Below, piece by piece: positions 1 to 8,584 of a stretch of DNA of 64,000 nt. A program made the position numbers and the translations under genes. The notes under the pieces were generated by a model. That model was not told the origin of the DNA. It ran no database searches and saw only the letters and a program-made list of their open reading frames with translations. Location: positions 1-64,000 of the forward strand of contig DAITAA010000015.1 of assembly GCA_036824505.1 (NCBI GenBank). The letters run 5' to 3'. Every line of letters begins with the position of its first letter. Position 1 is the stretch's first letter. Origin of the DNA: SCUD01 sp036824505 (lineage in GTDB: Bacteria; Pseudomonadota; Gammaproteobacteria; Steroidobacterales; Steroidobacteraceae).

Positions 1-1
1 C

Positions 2-217
2 GAGATCGACCGCTACATCGCCTGGCCCGGCCAGGCGCTCGCCTACAAGATCGGCCAGATGAAGATCCTGGAGCTGCGCGCGCGCGCCGAGGCCGCGCTC
101 GGCGACCGATTCGACATCCGGGCTTTCCACGACACGATCCTCGCGACCGGCGCCCTGCCGCTCGAAATCGTCGAGCGGACGGTCGACGACTGGATCGAGG
201 CACAGCGCCAGCCGTGA
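2..217 (+). CDS. DUF885 family protein, C-terminal fragment
   Basis: Only the last 71 codons lie in the window; the gene enters from the left edge and ends at TGA 215-217. The readable end contains RYIAWPGQALAYKIGQ, then a leucine- and alanine-rich helix and an FHDTILATGALPL segment. That order (an RYI-WPGQA-Y-G stretch, then FHD..L..G..PL) is typical of the C-terminus of DUF885 proteins, which resemble zinc metallopeptidases and are often exported. The catalytic part is outside the window, so activity cannot be judged. The ispG start codon GTG 214-216 overlaps the stop. Confidence 0.85.
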   Translation, partial: EIDRYIAWPGQALAYKIGQMKILELRARAEAALGDRFDIRAFHDTILATGALPLEIVERTVDDWIEAQRQP

Positions 218-1437
218 TCGCCCCTCGTCGCAAGGCGGTTGCAGTCCGCATCGGCAGCGTCACGGTCGGTGGTACTGCCCCGATCCTCGTGCAGTCGATG
301 ACCAATACCGACACGGCCGACGTCGAGGCGACCGCACGCCAGGTCCGGGAGCTCGCCGAGGCCGGCTCGGAGATCGTCCGCGTGACGGTCAACACAGACG
401 AAGCGGCGGCGGCAGTGCCCCGGATCAGGGAGCGGCTGCTCGCCGCCGGCTGCGACGTGCCGCTGGTCGGCGATTTTCATTTCAATGGTCACAAGCTGCT
501 CGCGGCGCAGCCAGCCTGCGCCGAGTCGCTTGCCAAGTACCGCATCAATCCCGGCAATGTCGGGCGCGGCAGCAAGCGCGATCCGCAGTTCGCCGCGATG
601 ATCGAGTTCGCCTGCCGCTACGGCAAGCCGGTGCGCATCGGCGTCAACTGGGGCAGTCTCGACCAGGACCTGCTGACCCGGATGATGGACGAGAATTCGC
701 GTCTGCCCGAGCCGCAGGACGCGCTCGAGGTGCTGCGCGAGGCGACGGTCGTCTCGGCACTCGCGAGCGCCGCGCGTGCCGAGGAACTCGGCCTGCCTCA
801 CGACGCGATCGTCATCAGCAGCAAGGTCAGCGGCGTCCAGGACCTGATCGCCATCTATCGCCGCCTTGCCGCGCGCTGCGACTATCCCCTGCACCTCGGC
901 CTGACCGAGGCCGGCATGGGCGCCAAAGGCATCGTGTCGTCGACCGCCGCAATCTCCGTGCTGCTGCAGGAGGGCATCGGCGACACCATCCGCGCTTCGC
1001 TGACGCCCGAGCCCGGCGGCGACCGCAGCCAGGAAGTGCGGGTCTGCCAGGAAATCCTGCAAAGCCTGGGCCTGCGCGCCTTCATGCCACGCGTCGTCGC
1101 CTGCCCCGGCTGCGGCCGCACGACCAGCAGCTACTTCCAGGAGCTCGCGCAGCGCATCCAGGAACATGTGCGTCGGCGCATGCCGGACTGGCAGCAGAGT
1201 CATGTCGGCGCCGAGACCATGACCGTCGCGGTCATGGGCTGCGTGGTCAACGGACCCGGGGAGAGCAAGCACGCCAATATCGGCATCAGCCTGCCGGGAA
1301 CCGGCGAACGGCCTGTTGCTCCGGTCTACGAGGACGGCGAGAAGACGGTCACGCTGAAGGGCGATCGCATCGCCGAGGAATTCCAGGAGCTGGTCGAACG
1401 GTACGTCGCGCGGCATTACCCGCGCCGGGAGGCGTGA
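214..1437 (+). CDS. ispG: 4-hydroxy-3-methylbut-2-enyl diphosphate synthase (IspG/GcpE)
   Basis: This is the penultimate enzyme of the MEP isoprenoid pathway, converting ME-cPP to HMBPP with a [4Fe-4S] cluster. The 407 residues match the family along their length: an N-terminal TIM barrel (QSMTNTDT near residue 27, VGDFHFNGH near 85, INPGNVG near 111) and a C-terminal cluster domain. The cluster ligands are visible as C297 and C300 (ACPGCGRT), C343 and E350 (MGCVVNGPGE). The GTG start at 214 gives the 4-base GTGA overlap common in this window. It is the short bacterial form without the plant-type insert. The downstream phhB start overlaps its stop, so the genes are probably co-transcribed. 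Confidence 0.97.
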   Translation: MIAPRRKAVAVRIGSVTVGGTAPILVQSMTNTDTADVEATARQVRELAEAGSEIVRVTVNTDEAAAAVPRIRERLLAAGCDVPLVGDFHFNGHKLLAAQPACAESLAKYRINPGNVGRGSKRDPQFAAMIEFACRYGKPVRIGVNWGSLDQDLLTRMMDENSRLPEPQDALEVLREATVVSALASAARAEELGLPHDAIVISSKVSGVQDLIAIYRRLAARCDYPLHLGLTEAGMGAKGIVSSTAAISVLLQEGIGDTIRASLTPEPGGDRSQEVRVCQEILQSLGLRAFMPRVVACPGCGRTTSSYFQELAQRIQEHVRRRMPDWQQSHVGAETMTVAVMGCVVNGPGESKHANIGISLPGTGERPVAPVYEDGEKTVTLKGDRIAEEFQELVERYVARHYPRREA

Positions 1438-1769
1438 TGGAGGCATTGAAAGAACGCAAGTGCGTGCCCTGCGAAGGTGGCGTGCGCCCACATGACGCGA
1501 AGTCCGCCGCCGGCATGATGAAGCTGCTGCACCCCGACTGGCGCCTGGTCGAGGACGGCCGCGCGATCCGCCGCAACCTGAAGTTCCCCGATTTCTGGCG
1601 CACCATGAGCTTCGTCAACGCGCTCGCGCACGTGGCCAACGTCGAGGATCATCATCCCGACCTCGAGATCGGCTACAACTACTGCCGGATCCGCTACTCG
1701 ACTCACGCAATCGGCGGCCTGTCCGACAACGATTTCATCTGCGCAGCCAAGGCCGATGCCCTCGTCTGA
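1437..1769 (+). CDS. phhB: Pterin-4-alpha-carbinolamine dehydratase
   Basis: This small enzyme dehydrates 4a-hydroxytetrahydropterin and so regenerates the pterin cofactor, usually for phenylalanine hydroxylase. The 110-residue protein has the family signature VEDHHPDLEIGYNYCRIRY followed by H and D in STHAIGGLSDND. The start is ATG 1437, overlapping the ispG stop as TGATG; an in-frame GTG at 1434 is possible. No phenylalanine hydroxylase lies in the window, so a housekeeping pterin role is equally likely. The MFS gene begins 14 bases before the stop. Confidence 0.92.
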   Translation: MEALKERKCVPCEGGVRPHDAKSAAGMMKLLHPDWRLVEDGRAIRRNLKFPDFWRTMSFVNALAHVANVEDHHPDLEIGYNYCRIRYSTHAIGGLSDNDFICAAKADALV

Positions 1770-3336
1770 CACCGGGATCGACGCCGCACACCGGCGGGTC
1801 ATCTTTGCCTCGTCGCTCGGCACCGTGTTCGAGTGGTACGACTTCTACCTGTACGGCACGCTCGCGGTTTTCTTCTCGTCGCTCTTCTTTCCGCCGGGCA
1901 ACGACACGGCCGCGTTTCTGGCGAGCCTCGCGACCTTCGGCGCCGGTTTTGCGGTGCGGCCGCTCGGTGCGCTGGTCTTCGGACGTGTCGGTGACCTGGT
2001 CGGCCGGAAGTACACTTTCCTGATCACGATCGTCGTGATGGGCGCCTCCACCGCGCTCGTTGGCGTGCTGCCGACCTATGCGCAGATCGGCATCTGGGCG
2101 CCGGTCCTGCTGGTGACATTGCGGCTCGCCCAGGGCCTCGCGCTCGGTGGTGAATACGGCGGTGCGGCCACCTATGTGGCCGAGCATGCGCCACCGGGCC
2201 GCCGTGGCGCCTATACCAGCTGGATCCAGACGACCGCGACGCTCGGGTTCTTCCTGTCGCTCGCCGTCATCCTCGCGTGCCGGCTGGGTTTCGGCGAAGA
2301 GACATTCCGCGTCTGGGGCTGGCGCGTGCCATTCCTGCTGTCGGTCATCCTGCTCGGTGTCTCGGTCTATATCCGGCTGAAGCTCGAGGAATCGCCGGTA
2401 TTCCTCGACATCAAGGCCGCAGGTGGGCTATCGCGTGCGCCGCTGACCGAGAGTTTCGGGAAATGGCCCAATGCGCGGATCGTGCTGCTCGCGCTGTTCG
2501 GCGCGACCGCGGGCCAGGGCGTGGTCTGGTACACGGGGCAGTTCTATGCACTGTTCTTCCTGCAGAACACGCTGAAGCTCGATTTCCAGACGGCCTATCT
2601 GCTGGTCGCCGCCGCATTGCTGGTCGGCACGCCATTCTTCGTGGTCTTCGGCAGGCTGTCCGACCGCATCGGCCGCAGGCGAATCATGATTGCCGGCTGC
2701 CTGTTCGCGGCACTGACCTTCATACCGATTTTCAAGGGGCTGACACACTCGGTGAATCCGGCGCTCGCGGAATTCGAGGAGCGCGCCGCGGTCACGGTCG
2801 CCGGGGCTGATTGCCACGTCCACATCTTTACGAAGCCCAGGACCGCCTGCGACCTGGCACGCGACTTCCTGACCAAGGCCGGGGTCAGTCACGAACGCCT
2901 GCCGCAGGATGGAGACCATGAGGTCGTCACGACGATCGGCATCACGCGACTCGAGGGTTTCGACGAGACGCGCTATCGGGAGGCACTGGCCACGAGCGGC
3001 TATCCCGCGAATGCCGACCCGGGGCGCGTCAACTTCCCGGTCACCTTGCTGCTGCTGTGGATCCTGATGATTTACGTGACGATGGTTTACGGGCCGATCG
3101 CGGCCTATCTGGTCGAGCTATTCCCGGCGCGCATCCGTTACTCGTCGATGAGCCTGCCCTATCACATCGGCAATGGCTGGTTCGGGGGCTTCCTGCCCTT
3201 CCTGGCGGCAGCACTCGTCGTCAAGAGCGGCAACATCTATTACGGCCTGTGGTATCCGATCGTCGTCGCGGCTATGACGGGAATCGTCGGCCTCATCTTC
3301 CTGCGCGAAACCAAGGATTCCGACATCCGCTCATGA
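1756..3336 (+). CDS. MHS-family MFS transporter (metabolite:H+ symporter type)
   Basis: The 526-residue polytopic protein has the metabolite:H+ symporter hallmarks: an early FEWYDFYLYGTLAVFFS segment, RPLGALVFGRVGDLVGRK in the first inter-helix loop, and LALGGEYGGAATYVAEHAP. Relatives carry organic acids, osmolytes or sugars by proton symport; the substrate here cannot be read. A soluble insert of roughly 90 residues (about 330-420) with two cysteines (DCHVHIF and ACDLARDFL) interrupts the second half before the last helices. This insert is seen in one MHS subgroup. The ATG at 1756 follows AAGG and overlaps phhB by 14 bases. The stop abuts the opposing ubiI stop in the hexamer TCATGA. Confidence 0.9.
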   Translation: MPSSDTGIDAAHRRVIFASSLGTVFEWYDFYLYGTLAVFFSSLFFPPGNDTAAFLASLATFGAGFAVRPLGALVFGRVGDLVGRKYTFLITIVVMGASTALVGVLPTYAQIGIWAPVLLVTLRLAQGLALGGEYGGAATYVAEHAPPGRRGAYTSWIQTTATLGFFLSLAVILACRLGFGEETFRVWGWRVPFLLSVILLGVSVYIRLKLEESPVFLDIKAAGGLSRAPLTESFGKWPNARIVLLALFGATAGQGVVWYTGQFYALFFLQNTLKLDFQTAYLLVAAALLVGTPFFVVFGRLSDRIGRRRIMIAGCLFAALTFIPIFKGLTHSVNPALAEFEERAAVTVAGADCHVHIFTKPRTACDLARDFLTKAGVSHERLPQDGDHEVVTTIGITRLEGFDETRYREALATSGYPANADPGRVNFPVTLLLLWILMIYVTMVYGPIAAYLVELFPARIRYSSMSLPYHIGNGWFGGFLPFLAAALVVKSGNIYYGLWYPIVVAAMTGIVGLIFLRETKDSDIRS

Positions 3337-4566
3337 AGGCGCGCGGCGTACCGAGGCCGGGACCTCGCCGGTGACGCCCAGCGCGCGCTGCATCAGCAGC
3401 CTCTTGAGCGGTCCGGAAGACTCGACGAGGTCGAGGCCTGCGCGGCGCAACCGCGATTGTGTCGCGTTGCCGCCGTAGAACAGGCGCTTGATGCCGTCGA
3501 GGAGCACGATTGCCGGCAGGGCTTCCGCCTTGCGCCAGCGCTCGTAGCGCCTGAGCACGGCCAGCTCGCCCGGGTCGTCGCCCGCCTCGAGCGCCGCGCC
3601 GATGACGTCGACGAGCGCCGCGACATCCACGAAGGCCAGATTGATTCCCTGCCCCGCCAACGGGTGAACCGTGTGCGCCGCATCCCCGACCAGGGCGATC
3701 CTTTCGGCCGCGTAGCGCCGGGCATGCAGGAGCCGCAGCGGAAACGACGCGCGCGCCGTGGTGGCTTCGAGCCGGCCCAGAACCGCCGCCGATGCGGACG
3801 TGACGCGGGCCGCGAAATCGCCTTCGGTGCAATGCACGAGTTGCTCCGCATTTGCTGGCGTCGTCGACCAGACCAGTGACACGCGTCGGTCGGCGAGCGG
3901 CAGGAGTGCAAGCGGGCCGGTGTCCAGAAAACGCTGCCAGGCGGTGTGCCGGTGGGCACGCTCACAGGACAGGTGCGTGACGACGGCGCGCTGATCGTAA
4001 TCCCAGCCGCGCGTGCTGATGCCCGCCTGGGACCGCACGGTTGAGTCGCTGCCGTCGGCACCGATGACGAGTGCCGCGCTGTGGACCCGCCCTTCACTCG
4101 TCGTCACGCGGATCGCATCGTCGCCGGTCGCAAGCGACGAGAGCCCGGCGCGCAACAGCACGACGCCGGCCGCCATTGCGCGCTCCAGAAGGGCCGACTG
4201 GACTGCATGATTCTCGACGATGTGGCCGAGATCGGGCTCGCCGAGCTCGGCCGCGTCGAAATGCAACGCGCCTGGCCCCTCCGGTGTCGCGTGCTCCTCC
4301 CAGACGACCATGCGCTGGTAGGCCGCGGCGCCACGGGCGACCACCGCTGGCCAGGCCCCGGTGAGCTCCAGCAGCCGCTGCGATGCCCGCGACAGCGCCG
4401 ACACCCGCAAATCGAGCGGCGAACCAGGTGCCGGTGCCATGACTGGCTTTTGTTCGAGCAGCGCGATGCGCAGCGCCGCGGTCCGCGGATTCGTGGCGAA
4501 CAGCGCCGCTGCGCCGGCTCCGGCCATCGCGCCGCCCACGATGACCAGATCGAAATCGCGCTTCAT
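3331..4566 (-). CDS. ubiI: FAD-dependent ubiquinone-biosynthesis hydroxylase, UbiI/VisC type
   Basis: This is a flavin aromatic hydroxylase of the UbiH/UbiF/VisC family, 411 residues. The N-terminal dinucleotide motif is VIVGGAMAGAGAA, the middle DG motif is VIGADGSDSTVRS, and the C-terminal FAD motif is LVGDAAHTVHPLAGQGINLAFVD. It lies directly downstream of ubiH (ATGA overlap), in the position of E. coli visC/ubiI, so C5 hydroxylation of the ring is the best inference. It is more divergent than its neighbour, and another ring position cannot be excluded from sequence alone. It ends the ygfB-pepP-ubiH-ubiI run and its stop interlocks with the opposing MFS stop. Confidence 0.85.
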   Translation of the reverse strand: MKRDFDLVIVGGAMAGAGAAALFATNPRTAALRIALLEQKPVMAPAPGSPLDLRVSALSRASQRLLELTGAWPAVVARGAAAYQRMVVWEEHATPEGPGALHFDAAELGEPDLGHIVENHAVQSALLERAMAAGVVLLRAGLSSLATGDDAIRVTTSEGRVHSAALVIGADGSDSTVRSQAGISTRGWDYDQRAVVTHLSCERAHRHTAWQRFLDTGPLALLPLADRRVSLVWSTTPANAEQLVHCTEGDFAARVTSASAAVLGRLEATTARASFPLRLLHARRYAAERIALVGDAAHTVHPLAGQGINLAFVDVAALVDVIGAALEAGDDPGELAVLRRYERWRKAEALPAIVLLDGIKRLFYGGNATQSRLRRAGLDLVESSGPLKRLLMQRALGVTGEVPASVRRAPS

Positions 4567-5804
4567 GCCCGAACCACGAGCGGTAGTCCTCGCACCAGCC
4601 GCGGCAGGCGGCCCGCGAGTCCCATGGTACGGCGCGCAAACTCGCGCTTGACCGGACCCATCAGGTCGAACAGCAAGAGGCCGGTGGCGCGTGCCGCACG
4701 CAAGGGCGCGAGCGGTTGACCAAAGCCACGCACCAGGCTGTCGGTGAAGCGGATCACAGCCTGCCGGTCCGGTTGCCGCCAGCGCGTGTAACGCTCGAGC
4801 AATTGTTCCGCGCCGGGGTCCATCGCGGGACCCTGTTCGGCAATCGCATCGGCCAGCACTTCGGCGAGGGTCGCGACATCACGCAGGCCCAGATTGAAGC
4901 CCTGGCCGGCGACCGGGTGCAGCCCCTGCGCCGCATTGCCGATCACCACCGCGCGCCGGGCGGACTGCCGATTGGAGCGCGTCAGGGCGAGTGGATAGGA
5001 CTGACGACGCCCCACGCGCGTGAAGCGGCCCAGGCGCATGCCAAACGCCTGCTGCAGCTCGGCAATGAAATCCGCATCGGGGAGCGCCAGCGCACGTGCC
5101 GCCGCCGCGGGCAGCAGTGTCCAGACCACCGCAGATCGCCCTTCCGCAATCGGCAGCACCGCGATCGGCCCGCCCGGTGTGAATCGTTCATAGGCCGTGT
5201 AATCGTGGAAGCGCTCGGTATCGACGTGCGCGATGACGGCATGCTGGTCGTACTCGGACACGGTTGCATCGATGCCGATGGCACTGCGCACCTTCGACTG
5301 TGCGCCGTCGGCCGCAACGACCAGGCGTGCCGAAAACTCCTGCCCCTGTTCGGTCACGATGCGGTTTGCGCCTTCGCCAGGCGACAGTTCGCGCACCGCG
5401 GACCGGCACAGCGTAAGCCGCGCAATGGCGGCGCAACGATCGCGCATTGAACGGCCCAGCAACCGGTTCTCTATCGTGTAGCCAAGCGCCGCGACGCCCT
5501 GCTCTTCGGCAGAAAGGCGCGCAAATCCAAACGCGCCGCGCTCCGACACATGAATCCTGCGGATCGGCGTGGCCTGGGCGGCGACGGCCTGCCAGACGCC
5601 GATGCCCTCCAGCACGCGCCGGCTGCCGCCCGACAATGCTGTCGTGCGCGCGTCGAAACTGGGCTGCTCCGCGGCGTCGGGAGCGACCGGCTCGATGACC
5701 ACGACATCAAGCGGCAGATCTGCAAGCGCAGCCGCAAGTGACAATCCAACCATGCCACCGCCGGCAATGGCGATGTCACAGCGCGTCGATGATGACCGGC
5801 TCAC
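4563..5804 (-). CDS. ubiH: 2-octaprenyl-6-methoxyphenol hydroxylase (UbiH)
   Basis: This 413-residue FAD monooxygenase hydroxylates C1 of the ubiquinone ring precursor. It shows IAGGGMVGLSLAAAL at residue 12, ARTTALSGGSRRVLEGIGVW near residue 52, the VVAADGAQSKVR motif, and GNAAQGLHPVAGQGFNLGLRD. The GNAAQ in place of GDAAH is characteristic of UbiH. It starts with GTG at 5804 and overlaps ubiI by ATGA. Together with ubiI and coq7 at 11.9 kb, the window holds candidates for all three ring hydroxylations of ubiquinone synthesis. Confidence 0.93.
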   Translation of the reverse strand: MSRSSSTRCDIAIAGGGMVGLSLAAALADLPLDVVVIEPVAPDAAEQPSFDARTTALSGGSRRVLEGIGVWQAVAAQATPIRRIHVSERGAFGFARLSAEEQGVAALGYTIENRLLGRSMRDRCAAIARLTLCRSAVRELSPGEGANRIVTEQGQEFSARLVVAADGAQSKVRSAIGIDATVSEYDQHAVIAHVDTERFHDYTAYERFTPGGPIAVLPIAEGRSAVVWTLLPAAAARALALPDADFIAELQQAFGMRLGRFTRVGRRQSYPLALTRSNRQSARRAVVIGNAAQGLHPVAGQGFNLGLRDVATLAEVLADAIAEQGPAMDPGAEQLLERYTRWRQPDRQAVIRFTDSLVRGFGQPLAPLRAARATGLLLFDLMGPVKREFARRTMGLAGRLPRLVRGLPLVVRA

Positions 5805-5826
5805 GATTGCTCGCCCGGGGGCGGTC

Positions 5827-7134
5827 TCAGGCCGCCGCCATCAGACGCTCGATCTCGTCCGGTTCGGTCGGCATCGCTGCGGTCAGCACCTCAGGCTCGC
5901 CGTGCGTCACGACGACGTCGTCCTCGATGCGCACGCCAATGCCGCGCCACTCGCGCGAAACGCCCTTCGAACCCGGTGCGATGTAGATGCCGGGCTCGAC
6001 CGTCGTGACCATGCCCGGCTCAAGCAGGCGCCACTGTTCGCCGACCTTGTATTCGCCGACGTCATGCACGTCCATGCCAAGCCAGTGACCGGTCCGATGC
6101 ATGAAGAACTGGCGATAGGCACCCTCCTTGATCAGCTTCGCGGGCTGGCCTTTCAGGAGCCCGATCCGGACCAGACCGCGCGTGATCGCGCGCACCGCGG
6201 CGTCGTGCGGGTCATTCCAGTGGCAGCCAGGCCGTACCTTCGCGATCGCCGCCTTCTGCGCCTCCAGCACGATTTCGTAGATGTCGCGCTGCCGGGCCTT
6301 GTAGCGGCCGCCAACTGGCAATGTCCGGGTGACATCCGAAGCGTAGTACTGGAACTCGCAGCCTGCGTCGATCAGCAGCAGCTCGCCATCCTTCATCTGC
6401 CGGTCATTGTCGCGGTAGTGCAGCACGCAGGAATTCGGCCCGCTGCCGACGATCGGGTGGTAGGAGATGTCGGCGCGGTTGCGGTGGAATTCGTGCAGGA
6501 TCTCCGCCATCACCTCGTATTCCATGCGCCCCGGCGCGGTCGCGGCGAGCGCCCGGCGATGGGCCGCGCAGGCGATGCGGGCGGCGCGTCGCATCGCGGC
6601 GAGTTCATCGCGGCTCTTGAAAAGCCTGAGCTCATGCAGCGGGTGATCGAGCGCGACGAACTCCTGCGGCGTGTGCAGGCCCTGCTTGGCCTGGGCGCGC
6701 AGTCCATTGACCCAGCCGATCACGCGTTGGTCGAATTCCGGATGCGTGCCCATCGTGTAGAAGACCCGCGAGCAGCGCTCCAGCAGGCCTGGCAGGATTT
6801 CATCGATGTCCTGGATGGGGAACGCATCATCGGCGCAATGGCTCTTGACCACGCCCTCCGGGCCAGCACGCGCGCCGTCCCAGATTTCGCGCGTGGAATC
6901 CCGTTCGCGCACGAACAGCACATACTCCCCGTGCGGCCTTCCGGGCAGCAGCACGGCAACCGCCTCTGGCTCCCGGAACCCCGTCAAGTAGTAGAAATCG
7001 CTGTCGGGCCGATAGAAGTACTCGACATCGCCGTTGCGGTGGCGGATCGGCGCCGCCGGCAGGATTGCGATGGCGTCCTTGCCCATCATCCGCATCAGCT
7101 GGCGCCTGCGCTTTGCGAATTCGTCTTTCTTCAT
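5827..7134 (-). CDS. pepP: Xaa-Pro aminopeptidase P
   Basis: This cytosolic di-manganese peptidase removes an N-terminal residue ahead of proline. I start it at ATG 7134 (MKKDEFAKRRRQL), preceded by GCAAGGC; an upstream open extension has no homologous look. The 435 residues carry an N-terminal creatinase-like domain and the pita-bread domain. All five metal ligands are present: D256 and D267 (DAGCEFQYYASDVTRT), H350 (HRTGHWLGMDVHD), E380 (TVEPGIY) and E404 (RIEDDV). It lies between ygfB and ubiH, as in E. coli. Confidence 0.96.
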   Translation of the reverse strand: MKKDEFAKRRRQLMRMMGKDAIAILPAAPIRHRNGDVEYFYRPDSDFYYLTGFREPEAVAVLLPGRPHGEYVLFVRERDSTREIWDGARAGPEGVVKSHCADDAFPIQDIDEILPGLLERCSRVFYTMGTHPEFDQRVIGWVNGLRAQAKQGLHTPQEFVALDHPLHELRLFKSRDELAAMRRAARIACAAHRRALAATAPGRMEYEVMAEILHEFHRNRADISYHPIVGSGPNSCVLHYRDNDRQMKDGELLLIDAGCEFQYYASDVTRTLPVGGRYKARQRDIYEIVLEAQKAAIAKVRPGCHWNDPHDAAVRAITRGLVRIGLLKGQPAKLIKEGAYRQFFMHRTGHWLGMDVHDVGEYKVGEQWRLLEPGMVTTVEPGIYIAPGSKGVSREWRGIGVRIEDDVVVTHGEPEVLTAAMPTEPDEIERLMAAA

Positions 7135-7141
7135 GCCTTGC

Positions 7142-7708
7142 TCAATGGACAACGGCTCCAGACCGCGGCTGCGCCGCCCGCATCGCAGCAAGTGCGTCGA
7201 ATGCAAGCTGCGTGCCGGCCCGCAGGTACTCGAACAACTCCGTGAACGCAGCCTCGCCGGCGTCGGCGGTCTCCAGCGGGTCCAGACGCGCCCGGGCAAT
7301 CTCGCTGAAATCCTGGAGCACCTCAATGACGTCGTCCAGTTCCGCGATCCGGCGATTCACGCCGCCGGCGCCGATGCCGTACAGGAAGCCGCCGCTCCAG
7401 GCCGCCAGTGCCTCCACCCGTTCGTCGAGCGCCACGCCATCGTCCGGAACCAGCGGCGCAAACTCAAATTCCTGCGACTGCAGCGCCCGTAGCGTCCGCA
7501 GGTGGAGCTCCTTCAACATGCGCTGCGACCCGTCATCCAGCCGGCCGCCCGTGCCAGCCTCGATCAGCTCGGCGATCCACTCGGGCGTCGTGTAGCCCTC
7601 GTGCGCACACAGCGCGCCGCACAGGCAACCATGAGCCTCGGCCGCGCCAACCGCGGATCCCAGGCCGTCGAGGACAGCCTGCACTTCTGCATATGTCACT
7701 TCGTTCAA
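7142..7708 (-). CDS. ygfB: YgfB/YecA (UPF0149) family protein
   Basis: This 188-residue all-helical protein has the UPF0149 features HGCLCGALCAHEG near residue 26 and WSGGFLYGIGAGG near residue 104, and heads the ygfB-pepP-ubiH-ubiI block. In Pseudomonas a YgfB homologue affects ampDh3 expression, but a role here cannot be inferred. The start is uncertain: TTG at 7708 gives the best N-terminus (MNEVTYAEVQAVL), GTG at 7699 is an alternative, and neither has a clear ribosome-binding site. A weak -10-like TTTACT lies 6 bases before the TTG, so the message could be leaderless. Confidence 0.88.
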   Translation of the reverse strand: MNEVTYAEVQAVLDGLGSAVGAAEAHGCLCGALCAHEGYTTPEWIAELIEAGTGGRLDDGSQRMLKELHLRTLRALQSQEFEFAPLVPDDGVALDERVEALAAWSGGFLYGIGAGGVNRRIAELDDVIEVLQDFSEIARARLDPLETADAGEAAFTELFEYLRAGTQLAFDALAAMRAAQPRSGAVVH

Positions 7709-7760
7709 GGTAGCAGTAAATGGTACTCCGCGGCAGCCGGTGACCCCAGTACAAACTGCG

Positions 7761-7790
7761 TTGACCCGCCTCGTGACGGGGTTTCATAAT
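7761..7790 (+). promoter_or_regulatory. Sigma-70 promoter of zapB, probably leaderless
   Basis: The -35 hexamer TTGACC is at 7761-7766 and the -10 hexamer CATAAT at 7785-7790, 18 bases apart; each matches five of six consensus positions. The zapB ATG at 7797 begins 6 bases after the -10, which is where transcription would normally start. No Shine-Dalgarno sequence fits in between. Confidence 0.65.
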
Positions 7791-7796
7791 GGCCGT

Positions 7797-8030
7797 ATGG
7801 AAGACGCGACCACTAAACCCGGGCTCGAGCGCGAAATGAAACGACTCGAGCGACGCCTCGACGAACTGGTCGGCGTCGTGGCCCAGCTCAAGGAGGAAAA
7901 TCGCGCCCTGCGCCAGCGCCAGGATTCCCTCAGCGCCGAACGGGCAACGCTGATGCAGAAGAACGAACAGGTCCGGGCCCGCGTCGAGGCAATGATTGGA
8001 CGCCTGAAGGCAATGGAGAGCGGTGCATGA
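7797..8030 (+). CDS. ZapB-like cell division coiled-coil protein (TIGR02449 type)
   Basis: This 77-residue protein is almost entirely heptad coiled coil (KRLERRLDELVGVVAQL, then EENRALRQRQDSL). It overlaps zapA by ATGA, as small ZapB-like proteins of the TIGR02449 kind do in many gammaproteobacteria. The likely role is to bridge ZapA-bound FtsZ in the division ring. ATG 7797 is chosen because it directly follows a good promoter and begins the coiled coil; an upstream in-frame extension to 7740 would overlap that promoter. Direct homology to E. coli ZapB is not evident, only size, structure and context. Confidence 0.8.
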   Translation: MEDATTKPGLEREMKRLERRLDELVGVVAQLKEENRALRQRQDSLSAERATLMQKNEQVRARVEAMIGRLKAMESGA

Positions 8031-8341
8031 CCACGGATGCCAGCCGGGTCAGCGTGCGGATCCTCGAGAAGGAATACCACGTTGCCTGCCCCGCCGATGA
8101 ACGGGCCGCACTGCTCAATTCGGCGGAATACCTGAATCGAAAAATGCGTGAGATCCGCGACAGCGGCAAAGTGGTCGGTCTGGACCGTATTGCCGTGATG
8201 GCGGCGCTGAACATTACCAATGACCTGCTTATGTCGCGCGGCCGGGACGAAGGCGCCGAGGCGGACCTGGCTGTGCGGCTGAAGACCCTGCGCGAGCGCG
8301 TCGAGTCGGCGCTGACGCGCGGGCAGCAGCTGGACAATTGA
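8027..8341 (+). CDS. zapA: Cell division protein ZapA
   Basis: ZapA binds and bundles FtsZ at the division site. The 104-residue protein has the family layout: a short beta domain (VSVRILEKEYHVACPADE), then LLNSAEYLNRKMREIRDSGKVVGLDRIAVMAALN in the dimerising helix, and a C-terminal coiled coil. It starts at ATG 8027 in a 4-base overlap with the zapB-like gene and is followed by 6S RNA, the conserved zapA-ssrS-ygfA arrangement. Confidence 0.94.
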   Translation: MTTDASRVSVRILEKEYHVACPADERAALLNSAEYLNRKMREIRDSGKVVGLDRIAVMAALNITNDLLMSRGRDEGAEADLAVRLKTLRERVESALTRGQQLDN

Positions 8342-8381
8342 ATTGACAGCGGGCCGCGCAGCGCGCGACCCGCCACGATTT

Positions 8382-8570
8382 GGCGCCGCCTGCGGTGTTC
8401 GATGTGGGCCTGGGTACTCTCGACCCTAATGTGAAAAACCCAGGAGCGTGGCTCAGCGGCAGCATTGTGCAAGTCCGCCTCGTAGCGGAAAGCCTTAAAT
8501 GCCGCGGCTTGCTCCACTTGTTGCTCCGGTTCGAGAGCAGCGGTCTGCAACGGCACATGCGGGTGGCGCC
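8382..8570 (+). ncRNA. ssrS: 6S RNA
   Basis: The segment between zapA and ygfA has the organisation of 6S RNA, which binds sigma-70 RNA polymerase by mimicking an open promoter. The outer ends (GGCGCCGCCTGCGG from 8382 and GCGGGTGGCGCC ending 8570) pair into a closing stem with G-U pairs. The conserved 3'-side block CGGAAAGCCTTAAATG lies near 8487-8502, matching the GAAGCCTTAAA of the E. coli RNA. The about 189 nt length and the position fit. Exact ends are estimated from the stem. A TTGACA hexamer at 8343-8348 could be a -35, but I see no matching -10. Confidence 0.88.
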
Positions 8571-8584
8571 TCCTGATACCGGCG

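Noticed and set aside
43..1491. Long minus-strand open frame of 482 codons opposite ispG
   Set aside because: It is a GC-rich shadow: low-complexity His/Arg/Ala composition, no motif, and it covers the well-supported ispG gene.
5569..7245. 558-codon plus-strand open frame opposite pepP
   Set aside because: It has no recognisable domain and runs opposite the conserved pepP and the start of ubiH; codon-position bias explains it.
8343..8348. TTGACA as the -35 of a 6S RNA promoter
   Set aside because: The hexamer is perfect but no acceptable -10 lies 16-19 bases downstream (the region is GC-only), so I mention it only as a note.
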